From an uncultured Bacteroidales bacterium (GTDB lineage: Bacteria; Bacteroidota; Bacteroidia; Bacteroidales; Bacteroidaceae), in NCBI GenBank assembly GCA_902760965.1, contig CACWIN010000018.1, positions 1 to 36,260 on the forward strand: a DNA stretch of 36,260 nucleotides. Reading direction: 5' to 3'. Numbering within the stretch: the stretch's first letter is position 1; each line of letters opens with the position of its first letter. The translations under genes and the position numbers were made by a program. Below the pieces are notes generated by a model. That model worked only from the letters and a program-made list of their open reading frames with translations. It was not told where the DNA came from and did no database searches. Positions 1 to 9,063 of this stretch are shown one piece after another.

Positions 1-83
1 CCTCCTTTTTACAACAAAGGTTGGGAAACGACCGTAGTTTAGCAAATTCTTCACATAGTTTTATTCTAGCGCAAACTTAGAGT

Positions 84-102
84 CCCCTTTGTGCCCCTCT
101 GA
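84..102. repeat. Partial copy of GGGGACGGTTC-family repeat
   Basis: This stretch reads GTCCCCTTTGTGCCCCTCT. It is identical to part of the right arm of the inverted repeat at 16083-16117, so it is a truncated copy of the same dispersed repeat. It lies just upstream of the promoter of the first gene. Confidence 0.6.
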
Positions 103-104
103 TT

Positions 105-134
105 TGGTAAAATAAAATTAATGCAGTACTTTTG
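105..134 (+). promoter_or_regulatory. Bacteroidetes-type promoter for the first phosphatase gene
   Basis: TTTG at 105-108 (-33 element) and TACTTTTG at 127-134 (-7 element, consensus TAnnTTTG) are 18 bases apart. The ATG follows 25 bases after the -7 element. The match is by eye to the known Bacteroides sigma-ABfr consensus. Confidence 0.55.
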
Positions 135-159
135 AAACAATTATTAACTATTAGTGTTT

Positions 160-2346
160 ATGAGAAAATTATTTACCCTACCTGTTTTGTGTCTTGTGGC
201 CGGAATAGCATGGTCACAGGATATTCCGGAGTACTGTTTGGAAAACTATGCCGCACAACATTACGTGCATGACTTTGTGTACGATGACAATGACTACACA
301 TACACAAAGATCCTGGATTACTGCGATCCCGAACCCTTAAGGTATTACAAGTATGACGGCTACCGCAAGGACCAGCCGCTGCCTGCAAGCATTGAATTTG
401 CAGCAGCAGCCCAGGATGCTCAAGGCCTCCTTACCGTAAGTGAGAACGAGGATTATACAGATTCACTTACATACGTCATTGAGCAAGGAGCCACCGCATA
501 CGACATCTACAACCTGATCCCGGGCCGAACCTACTACTATAAAGTGGAATACCCGGACCAGGGCGGCGGGTCTATGACAATAGCCAAAACGGGCGCATTC
601 AAGACCACCGGAACCCTGCGCATGCTCAAGGTTGACGGAATTTTCAACGTCCGTGACATGGGCGGTTGGACAGGACTTGGCGGCAACCAGATCAAATACG
701 GAAAGCTGTTCCGCGGTTCAAGAATGACCTGGAACGGTTCCGGAACCGAAATGATCACAGCCCTGGGCAAGCAGCAAATGCTGGATGCAGGAATCCGTGC
801 CGACCTGGACCTGCGCACAAGCAGCGAGCGCAACATCAGCTCATCGCCTCTTGCCAAGAACACAGGCGCCAAGGTTGACTACAACTACATTGACGACTCC
901 TACAAGAGCCGAATATCAACATTTGACCAGTCCGATGCCAGCATCCGTGCTATCAAATGGATAATCAGCGAATTAAAGAAAGACAAACCCGTATATTTCC
1001 ACTGCTCGGTAGGTGCTGACCGCACAGGTACCGTAGCATTCCTGATAGGTGCCCTTTGCGGAATGAGCGAGGACGCCCTGGCCAAGGAGTTTGAGCTCAC
1101 CTCATTCTCGGCCGATTCGGTTGTAACCAGCGGCAAGATTGAGGACCTGAGGCGTCGCAGAACCTATGACGGCCGTTTTGACAACAACGAGGCCGATTAC
1201 AAATACGCCCTGCTTATAGATAAGGTAAAGGCCTTGTCAGGCACCAACCTGCAACGTAAGGTTTACAATCACCTAAAGACCGGCGTAAGCGGCAACTCAA
1301 TTTCTGAGGGTGACCTGGATTGGCTAATCAAGTATCTGGTTGATTACGCCATAGTAAAGACCGTAAGCATAAACAAGACCCGCCTTGCCATGAATCCCGG
1401 CGAGACCTTCCAGCTTACCGCTAAAGTTACTCCCGCAACCGCAACCAATCCTACAGTTACATTCACCTCATCAAACCCGGGTGTGGCAACCGTAACCCCC
1501 GAAGGCCTTGTAACCGCATTGCGCGGCGGTACCGCCCGTATCACTGCAACGGCCGACGGTGTTTCCAAGACAATGACCGTAACCGTTCCTTTGGTTGAAT
1601 CATACCTGCCCGCTACCGTTCAGGCCAACGGCAAGTCATGGATAACATCCACCAATATTATCACAAACGGCTCATTCGAGTACGGCGGTTATTTTGCAAA
1701 CTGGACCGCAGCCAACGAGTGCGAAATGAGTCTAACCAACTTTGACATAGTCAATTTTGAGAATTCTGACAGTGTTTACGTACAGTCCAAGGCCAACGGC
1801 GATGAAACATCGGCCAATTCAATCCGTACGCTCTGGAAAATCACAAACGGCAAGACATACGCGTTCGGTTACAGGATAAAGAACTCAACGGACATCCAAA
1901 CCACAGAGAATCAAAATATCGCAACCAGCCTTATAAAGCTTGATCCGTCAATCTATGCCGGCGCTGATGACTTTATCTGGGACGATGACCAGGATTCCGT
2001 TTATTTCCGCCCAATGCCCATTCCAATGAGCGGTAACAGCCAGTCTCTTGCCCTTGAGTATCCCTCGTATGACGGCAACTGGACCGATGTAATCTACGTG
2101 TTTACAAACACTGACGGATATCCCTACCTGCAGTTCCTGGCAACACACCTGAGCCAGAACGGCAACAACACCTGCTTTGACAATTTCTTCCTGACGGAGG
2201 TGACCGAGGACGAAACCTTGGCCCCCACAATCAAGGCGTCACTCAAAAATTCCGATGCATTTGACCTTTCGGGCCGTGCAATCCAAATCCCGCAGGAGGG
2301 CATTATGATAATTGACGGCAAAGCCTATTTTAAAAGTAACCGCTAA
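160..2346 (+). CDS. Secreted tyrosine-phosphatase-like protein with BIG2 and carbohydrate-binding-like domains
   Basis: This is a large secreted protein (728 aa from the ATG at 160; an in-frame GTG at 154 is less likely). It has a signal peptide (about 1-20), an FN3-like strand-rich region (about 70-140), and a tyrosine/serine phosphatase domain (Y_phosphatase3-like) with P-loop HCSVGADRTG, nucleophile C282 and R288. A BIG2 immunoglobulin-like domain follows (about 400-475), then a region beginning NGSFE that resembles CBM4_9-type binding modules, and a short tail ending IIDGKAYF. The family dephosphorylates phosphotyrosine, phosphoserine or phosphoinositides; the substrate here is unknown, and the signal peptide places the enzyme outside the cytoplasm. 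It has a paralogue at 3942-5528. The fimbrillin-like gene starts 12 bases downstream, so the two are probably co-transcribed. Confidence 0.85.
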   Translation: MRKLFTLPVLCLVAGIAWSQDIPEYCLENYAAQHYVHDFVYDDNDYTYTKILDYCDPEPLRYYKYDGYRKDQPLPASIEFAAAAQDAQGLLTVSENEDYTDSLTYVIEQGATAYDIYNLIPGRTYYYKVEYPDQGGGSMTIAKTGAFKTTGTLRMLKVDGIFNVRDMGGWTGLGGNQIKYGKLFRGSRMTWNGSGTEMITALGKQQMLDAGIRADLDLRTSSERNISSSPLAKNTGAKVDYNYIDDSYKSRISTFDQSDASIRAIKWIISELKKDKPVYFHCSVGADRTGTVAFLIGALCGMSEDALAKEFELTSFSADSVVTSGKIEDLRRRRTYDGRFDNNEADYKYALLIDKVKALSGTNLQRKVYNHLKTGVSGNSISEGDLDWLIKYLVDYAIVKTVSINKTRLAMNPGETFQLTAKVTPATATNPTVTFTSSNPGVATVTPEGLVTALRGGTARITATADGVSKTMTVTVPLVESYLPATVQANGKSWITSTNIITNGSFEYGGYFANWTAANECEMSLTNFDIVNFENSDSVYVQSKANGDETSANSIRTLWKITNGKTYAFGYRIKNSTDIQTTENQNIATSLIKLDPSIYAGADDFIWDDDQDSVYFRPMPIPMSGNSQSLALEYPSYDGNWTDVIYVFTNTDGYPYLQFLATHLSQNGNNTCFDNFFLTEVTEDETLAPTIKASLKNSDAFDLSGRAIQIPQEGIMIIDGKAYFKSNR

Positions 2347-2358
2347 TCAGATACGGAA

Positions 2359-3882
2359 ATGAAACATACCTATATATTAATGGCCATGGGTGTTTGCCTT
2401 ATGGCTTCGTGCTCAAACCAGAGCAGTGATTACAAGACAATGGTCAGTGAGGATTGCCTTACCGACGTAGTAATGAGCATTGACGATTTTCAGTTTGATG
2501 AGGGTACCCGCACCTCAATAAGCCCCAACGGCGAGTTCCTTTGGAGCAAAGGTGACCGGATAGGAGTGTGGCCTACAATGTCCCAGGATGAAGGCATAGC
2601 ATCGCAGGTGCTGTTCCAGGCCGCATCGGGCAATGCAAACAGCGTAAAGTTCAACGGTAGCGGATGGGGTCTTGTTCCCAATCGCCTGTACTACGCATAT
2701 TATCCCTACCAGGAGGATGCAACAGCAAATAAAGTGGTAGCCGTTTACAGCAACAGCCTGACTCAGGTTGCCATAAACAGCACCGCTCATCTGTCAGTGA
2801 ATGACTTTATGTACACCAGCGCCACAACCCCCGAGGCCGGTAACACCGCACAGTTCCAGTTCCACCATTTTGGTAGTCTGGCCAAGATTGACATTACTCT
2901 GCCCGATGTAGAGAACACAGGCTACCTGAGGACCGTAATCATTACCGCAACCGAGCCGGTTTTCCCCGTAGAGATGGAGTACAATCCTACATCCTTGGAG
3001 CCGGAGCCTACAGTATTGTCATATACCGATACCCAGACCATTACACTGGGCAAGGACAGTAAAGGACTTGCTCTTGACAAGAACAACTCCATATCGGTTT
3101 ACCTCCTGATTGGTGCAACAGACCTTACCGGCAAAACCCTGCAGGTTGATGCATTTGACGGCCGAAACTCATTTAGCGGCATATTCAACGGCGGCAAGCA
3201 GCAGAGCGGACACGGCCGCAAGTACTCAATTGATGTATACCGCATGAATCCTGACAACACCGTTGACCTTGGACTTCCCAGCGGAAAATTCTGGGCAGCA
3301 TCCAACCTGACCGTGAACGGTCTGGCCCAGAACGAGAGCGACCTGGGCGACTATTACGGCTGGGGCGAGCTGGAGCCTTACTACACATCACTTACCGTTA
3401 AGGGCGAGGGCGACATAACCGTAACCTGGAAGGATGGTTATGACGGCTACACCCAGGCCAGCTATGACAAGAACACACAGAGAGGCCAGTACAGCTCAGG
3501 TTATCTTGGTGAGGCCGATGACGCCGCCGCACAGACCCTTGGCGGATGCTGGCGCATGCCTACAGTCATAGAGCTGAACGAACTTGATGCAAACTGCACA
3601 GCGGTAGGATCAACAATGAACGGTGTGCCCGGTGTACTCCTTACCAGCAAGATTAACGGCAACACCATGTTCATTCCGTCAACCGGATACATTTCGGGCA
3701 CAACATTCAAGGGATACACCTCAAGCAGCCCCGGCGCACGTTTCTGGCTCCTGGATTGCAACAACGGGACCACAGCCCTGCAGCAGCTGTACAGCAGTTC
3801 AAGTCCCAAACTTGAGTACGGCACGCCAAAGGACAAGTTCCGCGGTACGCCTATACGTCCCATCTATGTTCCTAATGATTAA
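2359..3882 (+). CDS. Fimbrillin-like lipoprotein with C-terminal Fib_succ_major-type domain
   Basis: This 507-aa protein has a lipoprotein signal ending in MASC (lipidated Cys about residue 18). The segment TRTSISPNGEFLWSKGDRIG and the following strands match fimbrillin-family (Mfa-like) N-terminal domains. The C-terminal part, from VDLGLPSGKFWAASN through GDYYGWGE and CWRMPT, matches the Fibrobacter succinogenes major paralogous domain common in Bacteroidales surface lipoproteins. It is probably an outer-membrane-anchored surface adhesin or fimbrial accessory protein; the family assignment is known biology and the exact role is inference. It sits between two phosphatase paralogues, 12 bases after the first, which suggests one surface module. 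Confidence 0.8.
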   Translation: MKHTYILMAMGVCLMASCSNQSSDYKTMVSEDCLTDVVMSIDDFQFDEGTRTSISPNGEFLWSKGDRIGVWPTMSQDEGIASQVLFQAASGNANSVKFNGSGWGLVPNRLYYAYYPYQEDATANKVVAVYSNSLTQVAINSTAHLSVNDFMYTSATTPEAGNTAQFQFHHFGSLAKIDITLPDVENTGYLRTVIITATEPVFPVEMEYNPTSLEPEPTVLSYTDTQTITLGKDSKGLALDKNNSISVYLLIGATDLTGKTLQVDAFDGRNSFSGIFNGGKQQSGHGRKYSIDVYRMNPDNTVDLGLPSGKFWAASNLTVNGLAQNESDLGDYYGWGELEPYYTSLTVKGEGDITVTWKDGYDGYTQASYDKNTQRGQYSSGYLGEADDAAAQTLGGCWRMPTVIELNELDANCTAVGSTMNGVPGVLLTSKINGNTMFIPSTGYISGTTFKGYTSSSPGARFWLLDCNNGTTALQQLYSSSSPKLEYGTPKDKFRGTPIRPIYVPND

Positions 3883-3916
3883 TTTGCATAGTTTTGGATT
3901 TAAAGTATTACATTTG
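3883..3916 (+). promoter_or_regulatory. Possible promoter for the second phosphatase gene
   Basis: TTTG at 3883-3886 and TACATTTG at 3909-3916 resemble -33 and -7 elements, but the 22-base spacing is slightly long. The ATG follows at 3942. The fimbrillin-like gene's stop overlaps this zone, so read-through transcription is also possible. Confidence 0.35.
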
Positions 3917-3941
3917 CTCTGACTTATAACCTTTTCTGCTT

Positions 3942-5528
3942 ATGAGAAAGATAAATTTTCTTTTTGCTTTGACCTTGTTGGCGGGATCCGTAAGTTCACA
4001 GGATATCCCCAAGTATTGTCTGGAAAATGACACTGTAAATCATTATCTTAATGATTTTTCGTACGATACCATCCCGGACCTTAACGTATCATATATCCTG
4101 AACTATCTGGATACCACATGCAGTTTCAGGCAGGACTGGCCCAAACCGGTTGAACTTAAATGGACAGCCCAATCCGGCATTGATTCACAATGGATTGAGG
4201 TGAGTGAATCGGACCAGTTTACAGAACCAATGACCTTTCAGGTAAGCAAGGAAGCCAGCGCATATGAGATATACAACCTTATCCCAGGCAAGCATTACTA
4301 TTACAGGATTGCCGGAACCAAGGACGGAGCCGATACCCAGATTGGCAACGGCCAGTTTGAGACCACCGGATTCCTGAGGATGCTCAGGGCCGATGGCACG
4401 CTGAACGTACGTGACATGGGTGGTTGGACAGGTCTTGGCGGACACAAGATTGCATACGGCAAGCTGTTCCGCGGAGCCAGGCTCAAATATGACGGAAAGT
4501 CCACAAATGCCCTGACCGATGAGGGAATAGCCGCAATGCGTGATGCCGGAATCCGCGCGGAACTGGATTTGCGCAGCAATTCAAATGTGCCGTCGTCAGT
4601 ATCGGCACTGGCAGTTCAGGATGGGAACGGCAAGTACGATGTTGACTTTAAGCTGGTAAGCTCGTCGGTCAATGCCCGTATGCTCAACTATGACAAGAAC
4701 GATGCCAATATTATTGAGCTAAAGTGGATAATAAGCGAACTAAAGGCAGGAAAGCCAGTCTATTACCACTGCTCAATGGGTGCCGACCGTACCGGAACCC
4801 TGGGCTTTTTGATTGGTGCGCTGCTTGGCATGAGCGAGGGTGACCTGGCCAAGGATTATGAGATAACCACCTTCTGCTCAAAGTACACAGGTGAGAATCC
4901 CACCAGCCCCACGCCGTTTGCCCGCTTAAGGAACTACACCGGCAAGATGGGCTCGGTTGACAACAACGCCAGTACCAAGCAGGAGTACATGTTCGCCCCG
5001 CTCATTGACAAGCTCAATAAATTGTCGGGCAACACTATACAGCGCAAGATCTATGACTTTTTCAAGAAGGGCGTTGAGGGCTACTCAACCAAGATATCGG
5101 AGGCCGACCTGGATTGGTTCATAGATTATATGGTTGGTTACAAGATGGTCAAAAAGGTAACCCTTAAGGGCACCCAGTCACTCAAAGTGGGTGAACAGAC
5201 CAAACTGGTACCCGGACATACGCCTGTTGACGCAACCGATACCACATACGTATTCAAATCAAACAACAAGGATGTGGTAACAGTTGACCAGAACGGCGTT
5301 GTGACAGCCGTAGCACCCGGATTTGCATATGTAATTGCCACTATTGACGGCTTGTCCAAATCCCTTAAGATTACTGTTACGGCCGATGAAACCCAGGTGA
5401 TTGATACTCCCGCCGATGAGGAACCGGCTTATGCCAAAAAGTTCAATATGGCGGGGCAGGAGACTGACGGTGCAGCTCAGGGAATGTTCATTATGGACGG
5501 AAAAACGTATTTGAGAATTGAGAATTGA
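3942..5528 (+). CDS. Secreted tyrosine-phosphatase-like protein with BIG2 domain
   Basis: This 528-aa paralogue of the protein at 160-2346 shares the N-terminal motif SQDIP(E/K)YCLEN, the FN3-like region, the segment NVRDMGGWTGLGG and the P-loop HCSMGADRTG (C277, R283). A BIG2-type domain lies at about 403-482. It lacks the carbohydrate-binding-like module of the first copy and ends after a short tail containing GMFIMDGKTYL. The last codons (LRIEN, then stop) lie inside a (TTGAGAA)n tandem repeat, so its C-terminus was probably altered by repeat insertion or expansion. It is a predicted secreted or periplasmic phosphatase; the substrate is unknown. Confidence 0.85.
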   Translation: MRKINFLFALTLLAGSVSSQDIPKYCLENDTVNHYLNDFSYDTIPDLNVSYILNYLDTTCSFRQDWPKPVELKWTAQSGIDSQWIEVSESDQFTEPMTFQVSKEASAYEIYNLIPGKHYYYRIAGTKDGADTQIGNGQFETTGFLRMLRADGTLNVRDMGGWTGLGGHKIAYGKLFRGARLKYDGKSTNALTDEGIAAMRDAGIRAELDLRSNSNVPSSVSALAVQDGNGKYDVDFKLVSSSVNARMLNYDKNDANIIELKWIISELKAGKPVYYHCSMGADRTGTLGFLIGALLGMSEGDLAKDYEITTFCSKYTGENPTSPTPFARLRNYTGKMGSVDNNASTKQEYMFAPLIDKLNKLSGNTIQRKIYDFFKKGVEGYSTKISEADLDWFIDYMVGYKMVKKVTLKGTQSLKVGEQTKLVPGHTPVDATDTTYVFKSNNKDVVTVDQNGVVTAVAPGFAYVIATIDGLSKSLKITVTADETQVIDTPADEEPAYAKKFNMAGQETDGAAQGMFIMDGKTYLRIEN

Positions 5529-5554
5529 GAATTGAGAATTGAGAATTGAGAATT
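5511..5554. repeat. 7-bp tandem repeat (TTGAGAA)6
   Basis: Six perfect TTGAGAA units plus TT run from inside the end of the phosphatase gene into the 47-base gap before the next gene. The stop codon is formed by the repeat. The unit is not a multiple of three, but a stop occurs within the first 18 bases, so copy-number change would not alter the protein while three or more units remain. Confidence 0.95.
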
Positions 5555-5574
5555 AACCCTAAACTTATTAATAA

Positions 5575-6108
5575 ATGAAACAGATCAGATTTTCTTTAAT
5601 GGTTCTTGTGTCACTCTTTATGGGTGCAACAGTATTGACATCATGCGGTGCATCGGGTGCCGCCGGTAAACAGAAAGGTATTGTCCTTCAGGAGGGCGAC
5701 CGTGCAACTCTTATCAACGAGAACGGTTACACCACAATCGTATTCCCCGATAAGATCACATCCGATGACATGGCTATCTACGACACCGATTTCCGTGGAT
5801 ACCTGCTTAAGTCAAACGCTCCCATTGACAACAGCGGAAACCAGTATGACAGCTACGGCATTTACTACTACCTGCACAATTCAAAGGAGTGGCTCCATCA
5901 GGGTATCTATGAGAACCCTTATGAGATGCAGATTTCAAGAATCAAGTCAATCAAGATTGCCAATGACCGCATGCGTCTGAGAGAGTTCAACGAGCAGATG
6001 CCTTTGCTCAACAACTCAAAGGAAAAGAAGAGCGACCAGGGTTATCAGGACGAGATTATGTTCGGTAACAGCTACTACATCTTTATTGACATCACAATGA
6101 GAGACTGA
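5575..6108 (+). CDS. Small lipoprotein of unknown function
   Basis: This 177-aa protein begins with a clear lipoprotein signal (hydrophobic stretch, then LTSC, lipidated Cys24) followed by a Gly/Ala linker. The rest is soluble, Tyr- and Asn-rich, without a family I recognise. It sits 14 bases upstream of the NMT1-type binding protein gene and on the same strand, so it is probably the first gene of the operon running to 9052. It may be an envelope accessory factor of that sensing or transport system, but this is inference from position only. Confidence 0.7.
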   Translation: MKQIRFSLMVLVSLFMGATVLTSCGASGAAGKQKGIVLQEGDRATLINENGYTTIVFPDKITSDDMAIYDTDFRGYLLKSNAPIDNSGNQYDSYGIYYYLHNSKEWLHQGIYENPYEMQISRIKSIKIANDRMRLREFNEQMPLLNNSKEKKSDQGYQDEIMFGNSYYIFIDITMRD

Positions 6109-6122
6109 TCATTCAGTCATAT

Positions 6123-7082
6123 ATGGTAAAGAGAATCATTTTTGCAGCGGTAGCTTATCTTGCTTTGGCAGGCAGTTGTGCTTTTGCGCAAAAGAATGCC
6201 GATGCGCCAATGGTATTTGTTCCGCAATGGACCCCCCAGGCCCAGTTTGCAGGATATTACGTGGCCTTGGAGAAAGGTTTTTACGATGAGGAGGGCATCA
6301 ATGTAAGGATTGAACATCCCACCACCACGTCATCGGCCATGGACCTTATGAAAAACGGTGAGGCCCAGATTACCACCTTGCAGCTTACGCAGGCTTTGGA
6401 GGAGATTGATGACGGAACGCCAATGGTAAACATCCTGCAGACATCAATGAACAACGGCCTTGTAATTGTGTCACGCCGCAATATGAATCCTATGGACCAG
6501 AAGGGCTCCAGGGTGGGTATATGGAGCGTTGGCTTTGGGCAGATGGCAATATGCATGTCAAACATGGAAAACCTGGATTACCAGTGGATTCCGTTTGCCG
6601 GAAACGTGAACCTGTTCCTGGTTGGCGCACTCGATGCCACACTGGCCATGAGTTACAACGAGTACTATCAGATACTCCAGTCCGGTTACAAGATTGATTA
6701 CAACCATGTTTACCGCTTTAGCGAGCACGGATATAACGTTCAGGAGGACGGGGTCTGGATACGGACCGATGTCTATAAGAACAATACCGATAAAGCCCAG
6801 GCGTTTGCACGTGCCAGCCGCAAAGGCTGGGAGTGGGCAGCTGAGCACGAGGAGGAGACCCTGGATATAGTAATGGATTATTGCAAAAGGTACAACATAG
6901 GCACCAACAGGATAATGCAGAAACTCATGCTTGAGGAGATTCTCCGTTTGCAGCTGGACCGTGAATCGGGCAATAGGGAGTTCCGCCTGCGTCCTGACAT
7001 GGTTGAGACAGCCAGTTCCCTTTTGTATGACAACGGGATGACAAACAGATTGTTTACAATTGATGATCTTTTGGCAAAATGA
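6123..7082 (+). CDS. NMT1/ThiY-type periplasmic substrate-binding protein
   Basis: This 319-aa protein has a Sec signal peptide (about 1-22, ending CAFAQ). The sequence PQWTPQAQFAGYYVALEKGF followed by YDEEGINV is typical of NMT1/THI5-like binding proteins, which bind thiamine pyrimidine precursors, riboflavin, nitrate or taurine-like ligands in ABC uptake systems. The ligand cannot be told here. No cognate NMT1-type permease lies beside it; the nearest permease is the GlnP-type fusion on the opposite strand. Its TGA overlaps the ATG of the PP2C phosphatase gene (ATGA), so the two are translationally coupled. It may therefore deliver a ligand to the Cache sensor rather than, or as well as, to a transporter (inference). 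Confidence 0.85.
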   Translation: MVKRIIFAAVAYLALAGSCAFAQKNADAPMVFVPQWTPQAQFAGYYVALEKGFYDEEGINVRIEHPTTTSSAMDLMKNGEAQITTLQLTQALEEIDDGTPMVNILQTSMNNGLVIVSRRNMNPMDQKGSRVGIWSVGFGQMAICMSNMENLDYQWIPFAGNVNLFLVGALDATLAMSYNEYYQILQSGYKIDYNHVYRFSEHGYNVQEDGVWIRTDVYKNNTDKAQAFARASRKGWEWAAEHEEETLDIVMDYCKRYNIGTNRIMQKLMLEEILRLQLDRESGNREFRLRPDMVETASSLLYDNGMTNRLFTIDDLLAK

Positions 7083-9052
7083 CAGATAACATACCGGAAA
7101 CCCAAAACAATGAGATAACCCAGGAATCCCAGACCAGGTCGCTTTCAACCCGACTCAGTTTCTGGATAGTAGGACTATCGGCAGTGCTGCTGGTTACGGC
7201 ATTGGGAATGATGTTCTATACTGCCCGCACGGCTGTGATGGACGAGGCCGAGAAGGGCGCTTTCCGTGAGCTTGGAAACACCGTACTGCGCGTAAACTCA
7301 ATCATAGACCAGGTTGAGGTTGCCGCCAACAATATGGAGGGCTTTGTGCTCAAATCACTTGACAATCCGGATGCAATGTATGAATACGCCCGTAATCTGG
7401 TTGAGAACAATCCGTTGCTTATTGGCGCATCAATATCGTTTGAACCCTATTATTATAAGGACAAAGGCCGCTATTACTCAATATATGCCAACCGATACGG
7501 CGATTCCGTACGTGTAACCCAAGAGGGAAACGACGGTTACCAGTACTTTTATATGGACTGGTATCTGCAACCCAAACTGCTTGGTGAATCAACATGGACC
7601 GAACCCTATTTTGACTATAATCCGGACAACTTTTATGCCGAGGACATATCATCGTCATACTGCAAGCCTCTCTATGACAAGGATGGCAGGTTTGTGGGCT
7701 CGCTGTCGGTTGACATATCCCTGCGCTGGCTGTCGGAGGAGATAAGCAAGGTAAAACCGTATCCCAGGTCATACAGCATCCTGATAGGTCGCGGAGGTAC
7801 GTTCCTGGTGCATCCGGACTCAACAAAACTGCTGTATCAGACAATCTTTACCGAAAGTCTTGTAAATCCAGATTCACCTCTTGCCGAGCTGGGACGCGCC
7901 ATGACTCAAGGTCAGGAGGGAATGAAAGTCCTTACCCTTGACGGCTGGAAAAGCCACGTGTTCTACCAGCAGCTTGACGGTACGGGTTGGGGTGTAGCTG
8001 TAATATGCCCTGACAGCGATATATTCATTGGCTTTAACCATCTGCGCAGAATGGTTATAAGCAACGTGATCATTGGACTTATCCTGCTGTTCCTGATATG
8101 CGGCAGCATGATCCGCTCCCAGCTTAATCCGCTTAAGATACTTGCCGATCAGGCCGAAACCATTGCCGAAGGTAATTTTGACAATCAGCTGCCTCCCATT
8201 AAACGAATGGATGAGATAGGACAGCTTACCCAATCGTTCGGGCACATGCAGTCGTCACTTGTAAACTACATAAACGAGCTTACCCAGACTACCGCCAAGA
8301 AAGAGCGTATTGAGGGTGAGCTGCAGATTGCCCGTGACATACAGATGGGTATGGTACCCCGAATTTTCCCACCGTTCCCGTCAAGAAAGGATGTTGACCT
8401 GTATGCGTCAATGACTCCGGCCAAGGAGGTTGGCGGTGACCTGTATGACTTTTTTATCCAGCAGGGCAAGCTTTATTACTGCATTGGTGATGTCAGCGGT
8501 AAGGGTGTGCCTGCCAGTTTGTTCATGGCTGTGGCCCGTAACCTGTTCCGCGTTGTGGCTCAGCAGGAGACTTCGCCTGCCAAGATTGCACGTCAGATAA
8601 ATGACACCCTGTCCGAGGACAACGAGCAGCTTATGTTCGTGACCATGTTCATAGGTGTTGTGGACCTTAAGACCGGCAATATGGAGTTCTGCAACTGCGG
8701 ACACAACCCGCCCGTAATCCTTTCACATAACGGTAACAAACCCCAGTTCCTGGAATGCGAGTCAAACACTCCAATAGGCGTTTGCCTTGGCTGGGACTTT
8801 AAGGGCCAAAAGATTGACGGCTTTAAGGATATTCCAATAGTGTTCTATACCGACGGACTTAACGAGGCCGAGAATATTGAACACGAGGAGTTTGGCAATG
8901 ACCGTATGCTCAAGGTGCTTGAAACGCCTTACAAGGATGCATCATCGACTGTTGAACTGTTGCGTAACGCTGTGGCAGAACATGCTGGCGAGGCCGAGCC
9001 AAGCGATGACCTTACCATAATGTGTCTGGAGGTCAAGACAGTTAAAGATTAA
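7079..9052 (+). CDS. RsbU-type membrane phosphatase: Cache sensor, HAMP, PP2C (SpoIIE)
   Basis: This 657-aa protein has a transmembrane segment (about 25-48), a large periplasmic Cache-like region (about 50-315, including RSYSILIGRGGTFLVHP), a second membrane segment (about 325-343), a HAMP region and a C-terminal PP2C/SpoIIE phosphatase domain (about 430-652). Metal-binding motifs are visible: GGDLYD (D454), GDVSGKG (D471) and SDDLT (D643/D644). In partner-switching systems this enzyme dephosphorylates a STAS antagonist; the obvious substrate is the protein encoded at 11611-11919. The gene overlaps the binding-protein gene by ATGA and converges with the ABC ATPase gene, with 11 bases between stops. 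It is the likely signal input of the locus. Confidence 0.9.
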   Translation: MTDNIPETQNNEITQESQTRSLSTRLSFWIVGLSAVLLVTALGMMFYTARTAVMDEAEKGAFRELGNTVLRVNSIIDQVEVAANNMEGFVLKSLDNPDAMYEYARNLVENNPLLIGASISFEPYYYKDKGRYYSIYANRYGDSVRVTQEGNDGYQYFYMDWYLQPKLLGESTWTEPYFDYNPDNFYAEDISSSYCKPLYDKDGRFVGSLSVDISLRWLSEEISKVKPYPRSYSILIGRGGTFLVHPDSTKLLYQTIFTESLVNPDSPLAELGRAMTQGQEGMKVLTLDGWKSHVFYQQLDGTGWGVAVICPDSDIFIGFNHLRRMVISNVIIGLILLFLICGSMIRSQLNPLKILADQAETIAEGNFDNQLPPIKRMDEIGQLTQSFGHMQSSLVNYINELTQTTAKKERIEGELQIARDIQMGMVPRIFPPFPSRKDVDLYASMTPAKEVGGDLYDFFIQQGKLYYCIGDVSGKGVPASLFMAVARNLFRVVAQQETSPAKIARQINDTLSEDNEQLMFVTMFIGVVDLKTGNMEFCNCGHNPPVILSHNGNKPQFLECESNTPIGVCLGWDFKGQKIDGFKDIPIVFYTDGLNEAENIEHEEFGNDRMLKVLETPYKDASSTVELLRNAVAEHAGEAEPSDDLTIMCLEVKTVKD

Positions 9053-9063
9053 AATCCGGGTGC

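Noticed and set aside
3623-3922. Plus-strand frame overlapping the end of the fimbrillin-like gene
   Set aside because: It is an alternate frame of a confident gene and has Ser/Pro/Thr-rich low-complexity translation.
5511-5554. Phase-variable C-terminus by the 7-bp tandem repeat
   Set aside because: A stop is reached within the first units regardless of copy number, so slippage cannot switch the reading frame of a longer product.
9053-9063. Bidirectional terminator between the converging operons
   Set aside because: Only 11 bases separate the stop codons and no stable hairpin with a T-run is visible.
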